Part shown: one piece after another, positions 9,836 to 21,385 of the stretch
Position numbering within the stretch: position 1 is the stretch's first letter
How the letters are laid out: every line of letters starts with the position of its first letter
Source of the DNA: Apodemus sylvaticus
Lineage: Eukaryota; Chordata; Mammalia; Rodentia; Muridae
Reading direction: 5' to 3'
Assembly (NCBI RefSeq): GCF_947179515.1
Contig: NC_067474.1
Span: forward strand, 94,553,324 to 94,617,323
DNA: 64,000 nt
Program-made: the position numbers and the translations under genes
The notes under the pieces: model-generated
What the model was told of the DNA's origin: nothing
The model's input: only the letters and a program-made list of their open reading frames with translations
Database searches by the model: none

Positions 9836-12585
9836 GAGAGCAGGTGCATGAGAGAGCACAGGATGTCATCCATGATGTCATCACGATGTTCCAGAACATA
9901 AATGACTTGAATGCCAATATGTGGAAACATTTTTAACCCTTGGAGGGAAAGAATATGTACATTTAAAATTATTTTTTAAACATTTGAAAGCTGGTAAACT
10001 AAATCTCAAAGGTAGAAGGACATTATACATGTGTGTGGTAGCGCAAACTACTTAATGGGATAGTAACCTCCTGGTGTTATAGTTTAATAAAATACACTAT
10101 TTATTGTGTAAATTAAAACACAGATTTATTTTCCTTTCTCTGAGAAGATGTGGAGAGGGAGTTCTAACGGCGGGACTAGGAAGAGAGAAGGAAGGGGGTC
10201 TTCTGTTGGCATGTAACATAATTTAAAAAAATAAAACTTAAAAAAAAGATGATATGGAACAAAAGAAAAAAAGCACAGATAGGTAAATTTGCCTGTTGTG
10301 TCTATTAAATGTAGGCAGGAAATCATTTAGGACAAAGCATTAAGAAAAGCTTGAAGGAAACAACTGATGATTTAGTATTCCCTCTTAATAAACCAATACA
10401 GGTAGATTACTTCTCTTTTGAAAATGTGTTGTTAATGTTCCAAAAAAGAATCAATGCCTGACTTTGTGCTGCAATATTTCTTTTCTTTCCTTTTGCTTTT
10501 CTTTCCAGTAATGCAGTTTTATGCTAGTCATTAGTTTTACTGATTTCATAATTGTTATATATATATAGTGTTTGTGTGTTATATGAGAGAAATAGTGTCT
10601 AAAGAATGACTGAGTTTGAGCAAATGGCCCAGTGTAGTCCCAGGTTCTGCCTTTTCTCTTGAGGTATCCAGGCAACTCCAGTTCACTAGCTCAGAGAGGA
10701 CAAAGTGAAAGTCTGGATGTGGAGTCTGAGGTCTGAGACTCCCTACAGGGAGTCTGAGTGTGGCTGTATGCCAGCTCAGAAGGGGAGAGCAGGGTCCTGG
10801 ACAAACAGCATCCCAGCCTGATTTGGAGTGCCAAATGCGGGAGGCGCAGGAGAGGGAAGAAGACCTTCTTTGGGAGTCTTAGTGCTATAGTTCAGTTTGT
10901 TAGGTGAAGGCTTTCCTTGTGACGATCTTTAATGAGGCAGCTGTCTGAGATGATCTTAGCTTGTTTATAGTTCTTTATTGGATGTGGATGTGAACACATA
11001 TGCTTTATTTAGGGTAAACAAGGTATTATATAATTTTAAGGAAGGGTGTGAGAATATGCAGAACAGGAAGGTCACTGAGGTGCTGTGCCGTGGTCATCTT
11101 AGCTGAGGGTCATGGTTACATACTACAGAGAAGACATGGAGTCAGGGAAGGAACAGCCCCACTCATGCCATCTCAAATCTCTGAGATTCTTGGGGTTTGA
11201 GCATGCTCCCCCTTGCCAATCCCATGCCCATCTAGTGGCACAGTTGTATGCCCTACAACCCAGCTGTATCACTACTTGTAGTTTATCTTGCCAATTTTTC
11301 TATTTACAGTATGTGTCCTTGTCTAGTTATTAGATCTATTTTCTCTCCAGACTAAGAGAATAAGAATCCTATGCTATGATAACTGTCTATATTACAGAGA
11401 ACATTAATCTTCTTAGTGTATTTAATCTGAGAAAACAATTTATAAACAGTGATGTGACACTCAAAAAATATCAAGCCAAATACAAACACATTTATCCTTG
11501 GTAATAAAATAATGTAGGAATTGCATGCTGAACACTGGGCTAGGCAGAGAAAGTCAAAGAAAGGTTCAAATCCAAAAAAAATATAATTATGGAATGAAGA
11601 AATTAGATACAGTAAAGGACTATTTGAGTTGGAGTTCTCTAGCAGATGGGATATCTAGGTAAGGAGAGTCTTGACTCATCACTTTCTAATGCCTGCCCCA
11701 TGGGAAAATGTTATTGTCATTGAAGTCACAGTGTGACTTCCATTTAATAGAACATCTAATAGTTGTTAATTAAAAGTAAAGAAGTTACAACTCTTTCAAC
11801 ATGAAGCACATTATTAAACAATATGACCCAACAGTTGTATTTTGTAAAATTGACAAATTTAGAGCCACTACTGGATTCATGCCACAAACCAAGAAGATAG
11901 GTTGGAATAGCACCTACAGTCATCTAAAGAAAGTCCTAATACTAACAATTGCTTTGCAATAATGTCTTCCTAACAGATCTTTCCTTAACAAAGTATTTTC
12001 AATGCTTAATGAAAGAAGTCTAAATAAAAATGTGATATGCAGTGTGGTTCTTTTATTTAACATACAGAGAGGGAAGCGTAGTGGATAGGGCTATAAGTTA
12101 GGATCAAGGGGTGTCCTCAAGGGGGGAGTGGGAACTGGAGAGAGAATGCATGGATAGCGTGCTGAAGCTAGTGATGCTGTTTACTGATGAGGGTGATCTC
12201 TAGACACAACTGATGTGTGCTGCTCATTGTCCTAAAATTCATGAGCCATATGCTGATTTGATGCATTTTTTGTATGTAGGATAGTATTCAAACAAGAGTT
12301 CCAAATATATTAACTTAATTTTGAAGATTTTGAAAAGGTAAAGACTAAAGGGAAAAAGTCGAGGAAAACATCATTAATTCTGGAACACCTACATGACTGT
12401 TTTGAGCATTTTAGACTAGTAACTATATTTATAATTAAACTCATTAATACATATTATTTTATATGATTTTCAATACAAAATGTTTCAGAAGCAATGTTTC
12501 ATGTCAGATAGCATTTTTCTAAGGCTTAATTTATTCATGTACCAAATGTTCCTTTATTATTTATATTTTGTTAATGGAGATGTTT
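9836..12585. other. Unassigned DNA, mixed single-copy and unrecognised repeats
   Basis: No gene. A 9-bp-arm inverted repeat (AGACTCCCT, 2-bp spacer, AGGGAGTCT) lies at 10736-10755. The segment 10880-11340 has the look of an antisense LTR, but I cannot identify it. Confidence 0.4.
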
Positions 12586-12589
12586 ATAT

Positions 12590-13780
12590 ATCTTAAAATT
12601 CTTTTCAACATAATAGTCTTACTGATCTCTAGGAAATTCACATTATGCATCCTAATCACATAAACTTTCCAGTTCTTCCATGTCTGTCCACACCCTTGTA
12701 ACCTTCCTCACAAAAAAGAAAAAAGAAAAATAAGAATGAAAAACAAACTAAAAAACAAACCAGAAACAAGTTCCGTTTGTGATATCTATATACTCACTGG
12801 AGCATGGTCAAATTCTCAGTGTCCTAACCCTTAAATAGTACTGAGTCCTTCTCCTTCCAAACCCAGGACAGAAGCCATCAATTGTGGACAGCTACATTTC
12901 AGCATCTTCATCACATTTTTTAAGAGTGATGGTTTCCTGTCTAGGTATTTACTTTGACGGGTACTTCTGGGAGATACAGGTTATCACAGAAGCCTTCCAT
13001 GTCTCTCTTTCTCAGTGGTGCATCTGCAGTCATTAATATCACAACAAAAGTAGCCTTCTTCACAGTCTCTGGGAATATAAGTCATGGGTCTCTGCATGGA
13101 TTCTGGTGACAGTACAAACCGCAAACATGGCCCAAGGCTACAGAAGGACCATGGACTAGGTAAAGGCTCTCAGAGGCAGCCTGGCCCATGGACATCCACA
13201 TACCCTCAAGGAGTAGTGGAGGCCACTCACATCAATGTGGCCCTACTGCTACAGAATGGCCCTTAGACACCAACATAGCTTCAGAATGCAGCACAGACTA
13301 CAGACATCTGCATGGCCTTCAGCGGTAACATAGACCATGAACATCATCACAGACCCTGTGTACAGTAGGACTGTAGACCCAGACATGGCTCCATATGACA
13401 ACACAGCCTACAGATATCAAAGGATCTTCAGGCTGCAGCACAGACCATGGACATCCACATGGGTCTTTGAGGTAAGATGAACCACATGCATCTACAAGAA
13501 CCCCAGCCACATCACAGTGGCCAGCATGTTGGAGTAGGGGCCTATGTGGACCCTACATAGGCAGTAACATGTTCCATTGTCAACCTCAGTCCTCTTTCAC
13601 ACCTGTCACTCCTCTCATGTCTCTAGTTCTGCCTTTTTCACAGTGTATATACTGCTGTGTTTTACTATCTTTCCCACCTCTCTCTTACACATGTGTTTAT
13701 TATAGTGGCAACCTGCTAAGCAGAACATGGATGGCTTCTGCAGTACCATCCTGGTGAGACAGAATAAAGTCTCTTAAAAT
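12590..13780. mobile_element. L1-related element with 5' inversion (twin-priming type) and tandem units
   Basis: 12595-12725 is a minus-strand L1 3' terminus. After an A-rich junction, 12772-13780 runs in the opposite sense. The same two blocks occur in one orientation at 41110-41554, showing that this copy is inverted internally. From about 13085 to 13515 the inverted part consists of degenerate units of roughly 40-45 bp built on CAGACCATGGACATCCACATGG-like sequence. Open frames of 60-63 codons in it come from the repeat units. Confidence 0.7.
13085..13515 (+). repeat. Degenerate tandem units (~40-45 bp) within L1-related sequence
   Basis: Repeated core GACCATGGACATCCACATGG and variants (GACTACAGACATCTGCATGG, GACCATGAACATCATCACAG) recur along the block. 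Known to me as a common rodent element part; the family name is uncertain. Confidence 0.7.
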
Positions 13781-13912
13781 TTGAGTCATGGCCCCACTAG
13801 GTAGCTCTGGCTAGCCTTGAACTCATTATGTAGACCAGTCTGGCCTTTGAGTCACAGAGATCTGTGTGGTACTGCTTTTCAGGTTCTAGGATTAAATCAT
13901 GAGTCATCATGC
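13781..13912 (-). mobile_element. Diverged B1 SINE
   Basis: TAGGTAGCTCTGGCTAGCC, ACTCATTATGTAGACCAGTC and TAGGATTAAATCATGAGTCA follow B1 in reverse complement. Many substitutions, so an old copy. Confidence 0.8.
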
Positions 13913-13925
13913 ATATATTCGTTAT

Positions 13926-13952
13926 ATAGATCTAGATCTAGATCTAGATATA
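13926..13952. repeat. (TAGATC)n short tandem repeat
   Basis: About four hexamer units. Each contains the self-complementary tetramer GATC. Confidence 0.85.
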
Positions 13953-14134
13953 AGTATATAGATATATAAGCATGTGGGCACATGCTTGTTTAAATCAATA
14001 AAGCACAAATTATACATTAATCAGTGTAAATTTTTTATACATGTGTACATCATGATAAAATAAAACTATCCTTTCTGTCCACTCCTGGCCTTCTGAATTG
14101 TTAATAATTCTTTTCTTCCTTCATCTTCAATTCA

Positions 14135-14860
14135 TTTTAATTTTAATTTTAAAATCATGAAAATTTCATACATAAATATGATATTTACATAATTTTTATT
14201 GGATTTTTTGTTTGCATTTAAAATGTTTTTCCCTTTCCAGGTCTCCCCCTCAGAACCCCCTATCGCATATCCCATCGCCCCCACCTCAATGAGCATGTTT
14301 TAACCTTCCCTCCCCCTACTTCAACTCCCCCAAATTCTCCCACCCCTTCTCAAATATGAGTTTTATATACACTGGTACTTTTGCATATAAAACCCATTGA
14401 GTCCGATTAGTCTTGCTCATGGGTACAGGTATGGGTTCAAGCATGACTACTTGGGACTGGGTAACCTTTTCCCTGAGCATGAAAAACAGTTCTCTTCCTT
14501 ATCAGCCAGTGGTTTTCTGTAGCTCTTCATTTAGTGATAGGAAATTTCCCCCATCCATGTTAGTGTGCCCACTGGTGTGTTGGATATACAGGCCTTCCCT
14601 ATTTAGACAACTGTACTGTTGAGATGTCATGAGTACATCTTCTCTGTCATATCTTGCCATTCTGTTGAAACAAGTGTTCTCGGTTTTTAAAATTATTCTA
14701 CCCTTTCTTCCATGGATTTCTTGGAGCCTTAGTTATACAGGTTGCATGTAGGTGTATCATTTGGGGCTAGATACTCTATGATCACTCATGCTTTTACATT
14801 TCAACCAGTTGTGGATCTCCTTAATAGTTTCTGGCTTTTGCCAAAAAAGACCCTATTGTG
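14135..14860 (-). mobile_element. L1 3' UTR, minus-strand part of an inverted L1
   Basis: TTATTGGATTTTTTGTTTGC at about 14197 and the C-rich run following are the reverse complement of a rodent L1 3' terminus. 14345-14860 continues in the same sense through the L1 3' UTR (ACTTGGGACTGG, TAGCTCTTCATTTAG, CAGTTGTGGATCTCC). Confidence 0.8.
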
Positions 14861-14864
14861 GAAG

Positions 14865-15125
14865 ACAGAACAGTTTAGAACTTAAACCTTGGAGAAATCC
14901 AGCTGAAACTGAGTCCTCCCTGAGAACTAGCATTTATAGTATTAGACTGTGCTATGCAACATGTGAAGGGAAAGAAACAATCAAAAGTCCCACCCAGTGG
15001 TAAAGCCTACAGACCACAACACTGACCTAATGATAGACCTAGCAGGGTATCCCCAATGGTGCAATAATGTCTCTTTTGTCTGGGGGCAACAAAAAACCAT
15101 TTAATTATACTGAGTCCAACTTAGT
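14865..15125 (+). mobile_element. Inverted 5' segment of the same L1, left piece
   Basis: GAGAACTAGCATTTATAG, GTCCCACCCAGTGGTAAAGC and GGTGCAATAATG run in the sense opposite to 14345-14860. In the L1 consensus these blocks lie upstream of the segment at 14860, so this is the inverted part of one insertion. It is cut at about 15125 by the LTR-flanked element. Confidence 0.72.
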
Positions 15126-16763
15126 AGGAGAGGTGCCTTAGTGTTTTGTTGTTGTTGTTGTTGTTGTTTTTCAACTGTGAAGAGATGCAGTGACCAAGGA
15201 AACTTATAAAAGAAAACATTTAATTGGGGGTGAATTACAATTCAAAGGTTTAGTTCATTATCAATCAGGCAGAAAGCATGTCAGCACATAGACAGACATA
15301 GTGCTGGAGGAACCAAGAGTTCTACATCTTGATCTGAAGGTGGCTCCACTACCTGTTAGATGTTTTCCTCAGCAGGTATCACACAGCTATAGCATTTTTA
15401 ATGTCTCACAGTCTCCAAGGCAATCCAGGCTTCTTCTTCACAGCTTCATACAATGACCTCTCTGGGCCTCATGCAGGGACAGTCCTACCACACGCCTGGC
15501 CTTGGCAGCTTTCTTTAGTCTCTGATGGAGATTCCATAACCCCTTTCTTTTATTCTTGACTCTAAAGCCAGAACCATGCAGCCAAAGCTGCCACATTCTG
15601 CTGCTTGTTGGAGCTGGTCCATGAACCCCCTCGTTCAATTACATCTTCAGCAACCTTCTGTTTTCGGTGGTTTCCTTCACTGATGAAGGTTGACTGTTCT
15701 GGATCTTCCTCTGTAGATCAGGCTGGCCTTGAACTCAGAGATCTGCATGCCTCTGGATCCTGAGTGCTGGGATTAAAGGTGTGATGTGGAACCTAAAGAA
15801 TTTCTTTAAATCTTTTTCTGAAAGATGGAAGTTTAGCTGGGTGGGATCTTGTCTCACGGCCACCATTCCCTTAGTTCCATCTAATATCTTTAGTCTGTTT
15901 ATCTCACTGAACACAGGAGTTGGCTCCATTCCACTCACTGATGACCCTTTAATCCTTTAAACATACATCTTGTATTTTTCCTTTTTCATCTTGCAAAACA
16001 CTCTATAAGTGTGAACCACAGGATAGAGTCTATATTAGGCTATTTTGAGATTTCCTTTGCCAATGCAATTAATCTAAATCTCTTCACCTTAGCCTCAGGC
16101 AGACTCTTCAGATAAGGACAAGAGGCAGCTACATTCCTCACCAATATATCACAAAAATGATCTCTTGGCAACATATTAAAATTCGTCTCTGAAATATCTT
16201 GAGCCAGGCCTCTACAGTTCAAATCACCTTCAGCACCACTGCCTTCCATTTTAGTATTAGAATTGCCCACTATAATCTACTTAAAGCTTTCAGCTGCTTT
16301 TTGAATCCACAATCCTAAAGTCCATATTCTTTAAAGAAAAAAAAAAAAATAAAAGTTAGCCTAACACAGAAATATGCCCGACCCTGGTAACAACTTCTAT
16401 CTTTGTTTGGGTTTTATTTCTGTGAAGAGACACCACAACCAAATCAAATCTTATAAAGGAAAACATTAATTTGTGCTGTCTTATAGTTTCAGAGGTTTAG
16501 GCCATTATCAGCATGGAGAAAAACAGCAGGATTCAAGCACACAAGGTGCTGGAGGAACCCTGAGTTCTACATCTTGTCTGAAAGCAGCAGAAGCAAATTA
16601 TTTTCCACACTGGGTAGAGGTTGAGGATATATGACCTCAAAGTCTCCCTTCCATAGTGATACAATACTTCTAAGCAGTTCACACCTTCTAATCATGTCAC
16701 TCCCTATGGCCATGCTTTCAAACACATGAATCTATGGGGGCCATACCTCTTTAAACTACCACA
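15126..16763 (-). mobile_element. RMER1-like / MaLR-like element with LTR-like direct repeats around a 1-kb core
   Basis: 15126-15350 and about 16392-16763 are diverged copies of one LTR-like sequence in the same orientation: both carry CTGTGAAGAGA, TATAAA(A/G)GA, a CATTATCA block and GCTGGAGGAACC. Between them lies a ~1-kb core with no long coding frame, T-rich on the plus strand, containing a B1-derived segment at about 15697-15783. The arrangement matches the rodent repeat I know as RMER1. The right copy ends TTTAAACTACCACA, an LTR-type end. No clear target-site duplication. Confidence 0.7.
15697..15783 (-). mobile_element. B1-derived segment within the RMER1-like element
   Basis: TAGATCAGGCTGGCCTTGAA and GAGTGCTGGGATTAAAGG are B1 in reverse complement. 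It may be part of the family consensus and not a separate insertion. Confidence 0.75.
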
Positions 16764-16985
16764 AGGGGATTCACTGCTAGTACTTAAATCTGGCCAACTA
16801 GTCATGGCCAGGGAGGGCCGGTATCCTGTAAAAGACCTATTGACATTTTCTTAAACTAATATAAAGTCTACCTGTATTCTAAATATTTATCCTTATACCC
16901 ACAGATAAGAGTTGCTCTCACTTAGCTTTATATTTTAATGATTATACACAACCACAACAAGTGTTAAATATTTGTCAAAAATAAA
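16764..16985 (+). mobile_element. Inverted 5' segment of the split L1, right piece
   Basis: CTAAATATTTATCCTTATAC and CCACAGATAAGAGTTGCTCT continue the L1 segment broken off at 15125. It ends just where the L1 consensus would continue into the sequence at 14860, supporting one twin-primed insertion. Confidence 0.7.
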
Positions 16986-17715
16986 TTCCTGTAAATAAAG
17001 GCAATTAAGGTTTTAAAATAGATTTTTCCAGTTTCCTTTCAAAATTTGAGCTTATTCATCTCAGATCCTCACACATTGAAATTTGAAGTGTCCACATGCT
17101 ACAGGTGAGAAGTCCCTTTCTTTACACCCTCTGCTGGTTTTAGTCTTCAGACTGATCTGTGTTCTACATCACTAGCTTTCTCTGCTTCTTTCTCTGGAAT
17201 GCTGTTTCACAGGCCTGTGGAGATTGTGTTGTTCTGCTTTGCCCTGATCTTCCTCAGAAACCTCAGATTTACAGGTTCCTATTGTTTAAGCTCAGGGTTT
17301 CACACTCGTTCAGGCAGAGAGGAAACCTTTGCTTTCTTTAAGAATGTGGCTCTCTTTCCCCATCTGTGCTTCTGGCATCTAACTGAGCATATTCATCTTC
17401 AGGCTTTCAACTTCATTCTGGTCTTTATAGGCTTCGAATTCAGAGACCTACTGTGGACAGGGTATCCTATCCATGCGATTTGGGAAAGACAGAATGATAG
17501 CCAATCATCCACAATTACTACTGATGAAGCAAACCTAGCTCCAAGGGGTTTCTACCCATAATTCATCCAGATTAAATAATGCTAAAAATTCTTGTGATAA
17601 ATTAAACTCTTTGTTTATTTCATAGTTATTGTTTATTCATATATTGTTTAGTTCATACAGAAGTTTTGGCTTGGAGGCCAGAACTGCCATTTCTGTGTCT
17701 TCTCGAATAGTACAA
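16986..17715. other. Unassigned, partly single-copy DNA
   Basis: No recognised repeat. A 120-codon plus-strand frame at 17199-17561 has no domain or signal I can name and no supporting splice or promoter context. Confidence 0.45.
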
Positions 17716-17762
17716 CCCCCTCCCCATGCCCCCTCCCCGTGCCCCCTCCCCGTCCCCCTTCC
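17716..17762 (+). repeat. C-rich minisatellite, 13-bp unit
   Basis: About 3.5 copies of CCCCCTCCCCGTG with small changes. Confidence 0.85.
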
Positions 17763-20044
17763 TCGCTCTGAACTTTCTATTTCCAGAAAACACAGAGTGC
17801 ATTTCCACCCAACAGGTCATCCATATCATCTTTTTCTCAGGCCCTGGCTTCTTCAGGCGGGGGCAGGAAGGTCATTGCAGTCAGGTTTTGTCCAATCTCG
17901 GTGAGACAGGGCTTTAGCATTCTGCAGCATGGGAGGTGGCGACTGAGGTCCACGCCAGGAGCAGGAGAGCCAGCAGATGGCTCAGGGCTTTATCCTGGAG
18001 TTTTAATGTGCGGGTGGCACGCCTTCCTTCCTGCCCTCTGTTGGTCCTGATTCTGAACCACTAGTCCTTTTCCATTTTCTCACCCATTGTCTTTCCCCTG
18101 CTGTCATTTGTGCTGGGCTTGGGGAATAAGGTTGCTGGCACACAGAGCTTTTGAGAGAAATGTAAATTGCAAACAACACTATGTCCTTCTGTTTTCTCAC
18201 CAGAAAGCAGCATCTAGGTGTGGAGAGTGCTGAGCTGACTGAGCTGGACACAGTGCCTGGGCAAAGATATGCCCCGAGTTCAGGAGCAGCCTCCTGTTCC
18301 CAGGCCCTGGTTGTGTAGAAATGGGAGTTTCTGAAGAGGGGGCACTCTGGGAGGGAGGGGAGGGAAGGGCACTTTCCAAAGCAGATGCTCCTGGCTTTGC
18401 AAGGAAAGCTGCTCTCAGAGGACTTCAGCAGGCTCACAGACAATCCACAGCTTTGGAAAGTGACAAACAAAACAGTCTCTTAGTCCTGTGTATAAATGTA
18501 AGAGGCTTGTCTTAAGTGTGTGTGCAGGACTCCAGCGGACTGAAAATGTTACCGGAGTCAAAGTGAACCATTGTTTAGGTTTTAATGAAGGCAAGCAATT
18601 TTTTAACAACAGAAGTTCTGTTCTGAAACCCCCCTCTTGTCCCCCGCACTCAGTTCCTCTGCCCCTGCACCTGCTTCATTTTTGGCTTCTTGGCACTGAT
18701 GTTGCCAGAGACATCAGCTGGCAGTGGCAAACCGCTAAAAGCTCCCCTGCCATGCAGCTCTGCAAATGCCAGCCATTGCCCACTGGTGCATGCCCGCTTA
18801 GAAAGACCCCCTTCTCCCTCCAGCCCCACTTTCGTCTGTTCCTCATTCTTACTTCCACATCATAGTCAATGAGGCCAACTAAGCAGTGGTCGGGCCCTTT
18901 AAGAGCCTGCCCCTTGATTGTGGCTGCATCTATTTTACTCCATCTCTTTGCGGGGATCATTATATTTTGATCCAGGATGTGCAGAACACGTAAAGGATGG
19001 GACTGTTTCTTCTATTCAGTAAAGAGTGGTTGGCCCACAGGCTCCCTTCTCAGGCCTTGGCAGATGGCTGGGCGCTTTCTTGAGGTCTCTTCGACTTGAA
19101 ACAGCCTTTTTGTTTTTGTTGCTTACTGAGAGGCAGTTGCCCCAAATTCACTGAATAAAGACATACACTTTTCTGTTTAAAGCTAAGCCCCCAAGAGATA
19201 AATGCTGACTGAGAGTCGGGGGCTGACGGACAAGCTGGAAAGGCAAAGGGGCTTCTGGAAGTTAAGTATTCAGAACAAGGCTTTGCAGTTAAAAACAAAA
19301 AACAAAAAAAAAAAAACCAAAAAACAAAAAAAACCCGGTGGCTTTAAGTTCCCATTCACCACAGCGGTTCAGGCTGCGTACTGAGAAAGTGTGAGAAATC
19401 TGTGAGAAATTCCACATATATTTATTTTTCTTGGAAATTAGAGAATATCTTCACAGTGTACACTCTGAAGGGCTTTTGTTTTGTTTTGTTGTGTTTTTAA
19501 TGATCTAAACCATCTGGGGAGTTGATAAAGAATGTGATTTTTCACAAGCTGAGCTCGCAGAGCCTATTGCTAAATCCCAAACCTTTATCCAGCCTGCAGA
19601 TAAAACCAGGGCGGGAGAGCTTCCCTTCCAGAGCCAAACACTAAGATCCCACGGGTGCCAAACGCTTCAGTATCTGGGTGGCAGGAAAAATCGACAGCTG
19701 ACTAAGGGAGCCTGGCCTGAGACTCGAAATTGTTGCTATTTTTTCTCATGGCTGTTGTTTTAGATTTGTGAAAGTCACAACTTTCCAGAAAGTCTGTCTG
19801 CAGACACTGTCATGTTTGTCTAACATTTTCCCGGTCTTTTTTCTGGTCTTTTTAAATCCAGCAGCAACAACAAAAATTACATCTTAACTAATTTTTAAAA
19901 AAATATCTTCCAAACTCTGGAGCTCCAAATTGTTCTTACTAGACAGTGTCTTACACAGGAAATAATAGAGAGTCATAGAGGTGTAGAAGCAAGAATATGA
20001 TAGGCTTCCATTTCAAAAAATTATGTGTGTGTTCCTTTTCAAAA
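17763..20044. other. Single-copy block, candidate regulatory or conserved non-coding DNA
   Basis: This 2.3 kb has few recognisable repeats, a more balanced GC content than its surroundings, and clusters of plausible factor-site words: a SOX-like CCATTGTTT near 18568, and a convergent GATA pair TTTATC (19584-19589) and GATAAA (19599-19604). Frames up to 155 codons (18003-18470, minus strand) show no domain. A-rich run at 19288-19335. Function is inference only. Confidence 0.35.
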
Positions 20045-20045
20045 A

Positions 20046-20210
20046 CTTGTGTGTGTGTGTGTGTGTGTGTGCTTGCATATGTGATGGGGTAGATGACAAT
20101 GTGCAGGGGTTGATTTTCACATTTCATCAGATGGATTTCTAAGTTTGAACTCAGATGCTAGGGATTGGTGGCCAGTGGCTTTATGTAGAGACCCATCTCT
20201 CTGGCCTTCT
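20046..20210 (-). mobile_element. B3-type tRNA-derived SINE
   Basis: Reverse complement reads as GGCCAGAGAGATGGGTCTCT and continues through a degenerate B-box-like CTGAGTTCAAACTT to a (CA)n tail, which on the plus strand is the (TG)n at 20048-20072. Confidence 0.75.
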
Positions 20211-21173
20211 TCAGAATTTTTGACAGATCTCTATATATTCCTCAGGATTTGTGCCTCTGCAGTCTTTCATCAGGTGAATAAGGCAGAAAAATCAGGGAAT
20301 GCCATTTAACTGGCCACACACTATCTACCTGAAATTATATCTTTTTTTTTTGCATGAAATCCTTCCTTTCCCATGAGCTCAACTTCTTCTTTTGCGTTTG
20401 TCTCTTAACAACAATGCAAACATATATTACTATAAGTTTACACTTAACAATGAGACAAATAAACAAATGATCAATAAGCCAAGCAGTATTTGCAAGGCTT
20501 GGTCACAAACTTTTAGTCTCAAGGCAGTCTGTATGGGAACCTGTCAGTGAGGAGTCATTTGATGCCCATCACATGCTACTTAAGCATGATAAAGACTTAG
20601 ACAAACGGCATCATACTGGACAGTCTGTATTTCAGGTTGAGATGATTTCATGGCTTACAATTTGCTTCAGTGTTCAAAGGTATCAACCCTCTATTCAGAA
20701 GGTTGGAAGACAAATCATTTTGAAGAGATTCAGAAGGCTAGAGTTAAGGGTGAGTGTTAAAATACATTTGCTTGAAATAATCATAGGATAGAAAAATTTC
20801 AGCAGTAGAGAAGACTAAGCACAATACTTATTTCCCAGGAAGATTTTTATGTCACCAGGTTGGAGAACTACATGACGCTTGCTCCTTAACGGTTCTGTGA
20901 TGTGCTTGTGGTTGTAAGGAATGCATTATGGCACATGGACAGGCCATGAGAGAGCCAGGGAAGCCCTGCTTCCAAGACCAAGTTAAATTGCCTCTGATGC
21001 TAACCTTCATATACAAGATGAGAATGATAAATTATCCCTCGCCAATTCTCAGAGTTAATATAAGAAAAAATTAGGTGATCTTGTTGCACATTAGAATCAC
21101 TATGCAAATGTTGATAGGATACATTGTGAACCACCCAGGACGATTCCATTATCAGTCATAGTAATTATTATTA
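20211..21173. other. Unassigned DNA with MIR-like relic at about 20920-21070
   Basis: CATGAGAGAGCCAGGGAAGC, then CCTTCATATACAAGATGAGAA and CAGAGTTAATATAAG follow the MIR 3' half in order, with low identity. Confidence 0.4.
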
Positions 21174-21385
21174 GGCTAGAGAGCTGGGTCAGTGGTTAAG
21201 AGCATGCCCAGATCGTCCAGAGAACCTGAGTTTGGTTCCCAGCACTCATGGCAGGCTGCTCCCAATTGCCTATAAATTCAGCTCCAAGGCATCTAATGCT
21301 CCCTTCTTTCCTCCATGGGAACCTGCACACAAACGTGCCACATACACATAGATAATGTAATTAAAAAAGATCTTTCTGAGCATTT
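21174..21385 (+). mobile_element. B3-type SINE
   Basis: GGCTAGAGAGCTGGGTCAGTGGTTAAGAGC-type start (A box region), CCAGAGAACCTGAGTTTGGTTCCCAGCAC (B box region), then ACACATAGATAATGTAATTAAAAAAGATC as tail. Only short words are quoted from each part: AGAGCTGGGTCAGTGG, CTGAGTTTGGTTCCC. Confidence 0.85.

Noticed and set aside
13084..13510. 60-63-codon frames in tandem units, looking like a repeat protein
   Set aside because: The units belong to an interspersed L1-related element, and the frames shift between units.
17935..17990. CCAGCAGATGGCTCAGGG resembles the start of a B2/B3 SINE
   Set aside because: The match ends after about 20 bases and no B box or tail follows.
18003..18470. 155-codon minus-strand frame
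   Set aside because: It lies in GC-balanced single-copy DNA where long frames occur by chance; overlapping frames on the other strand are similar in length and none has a known domain.
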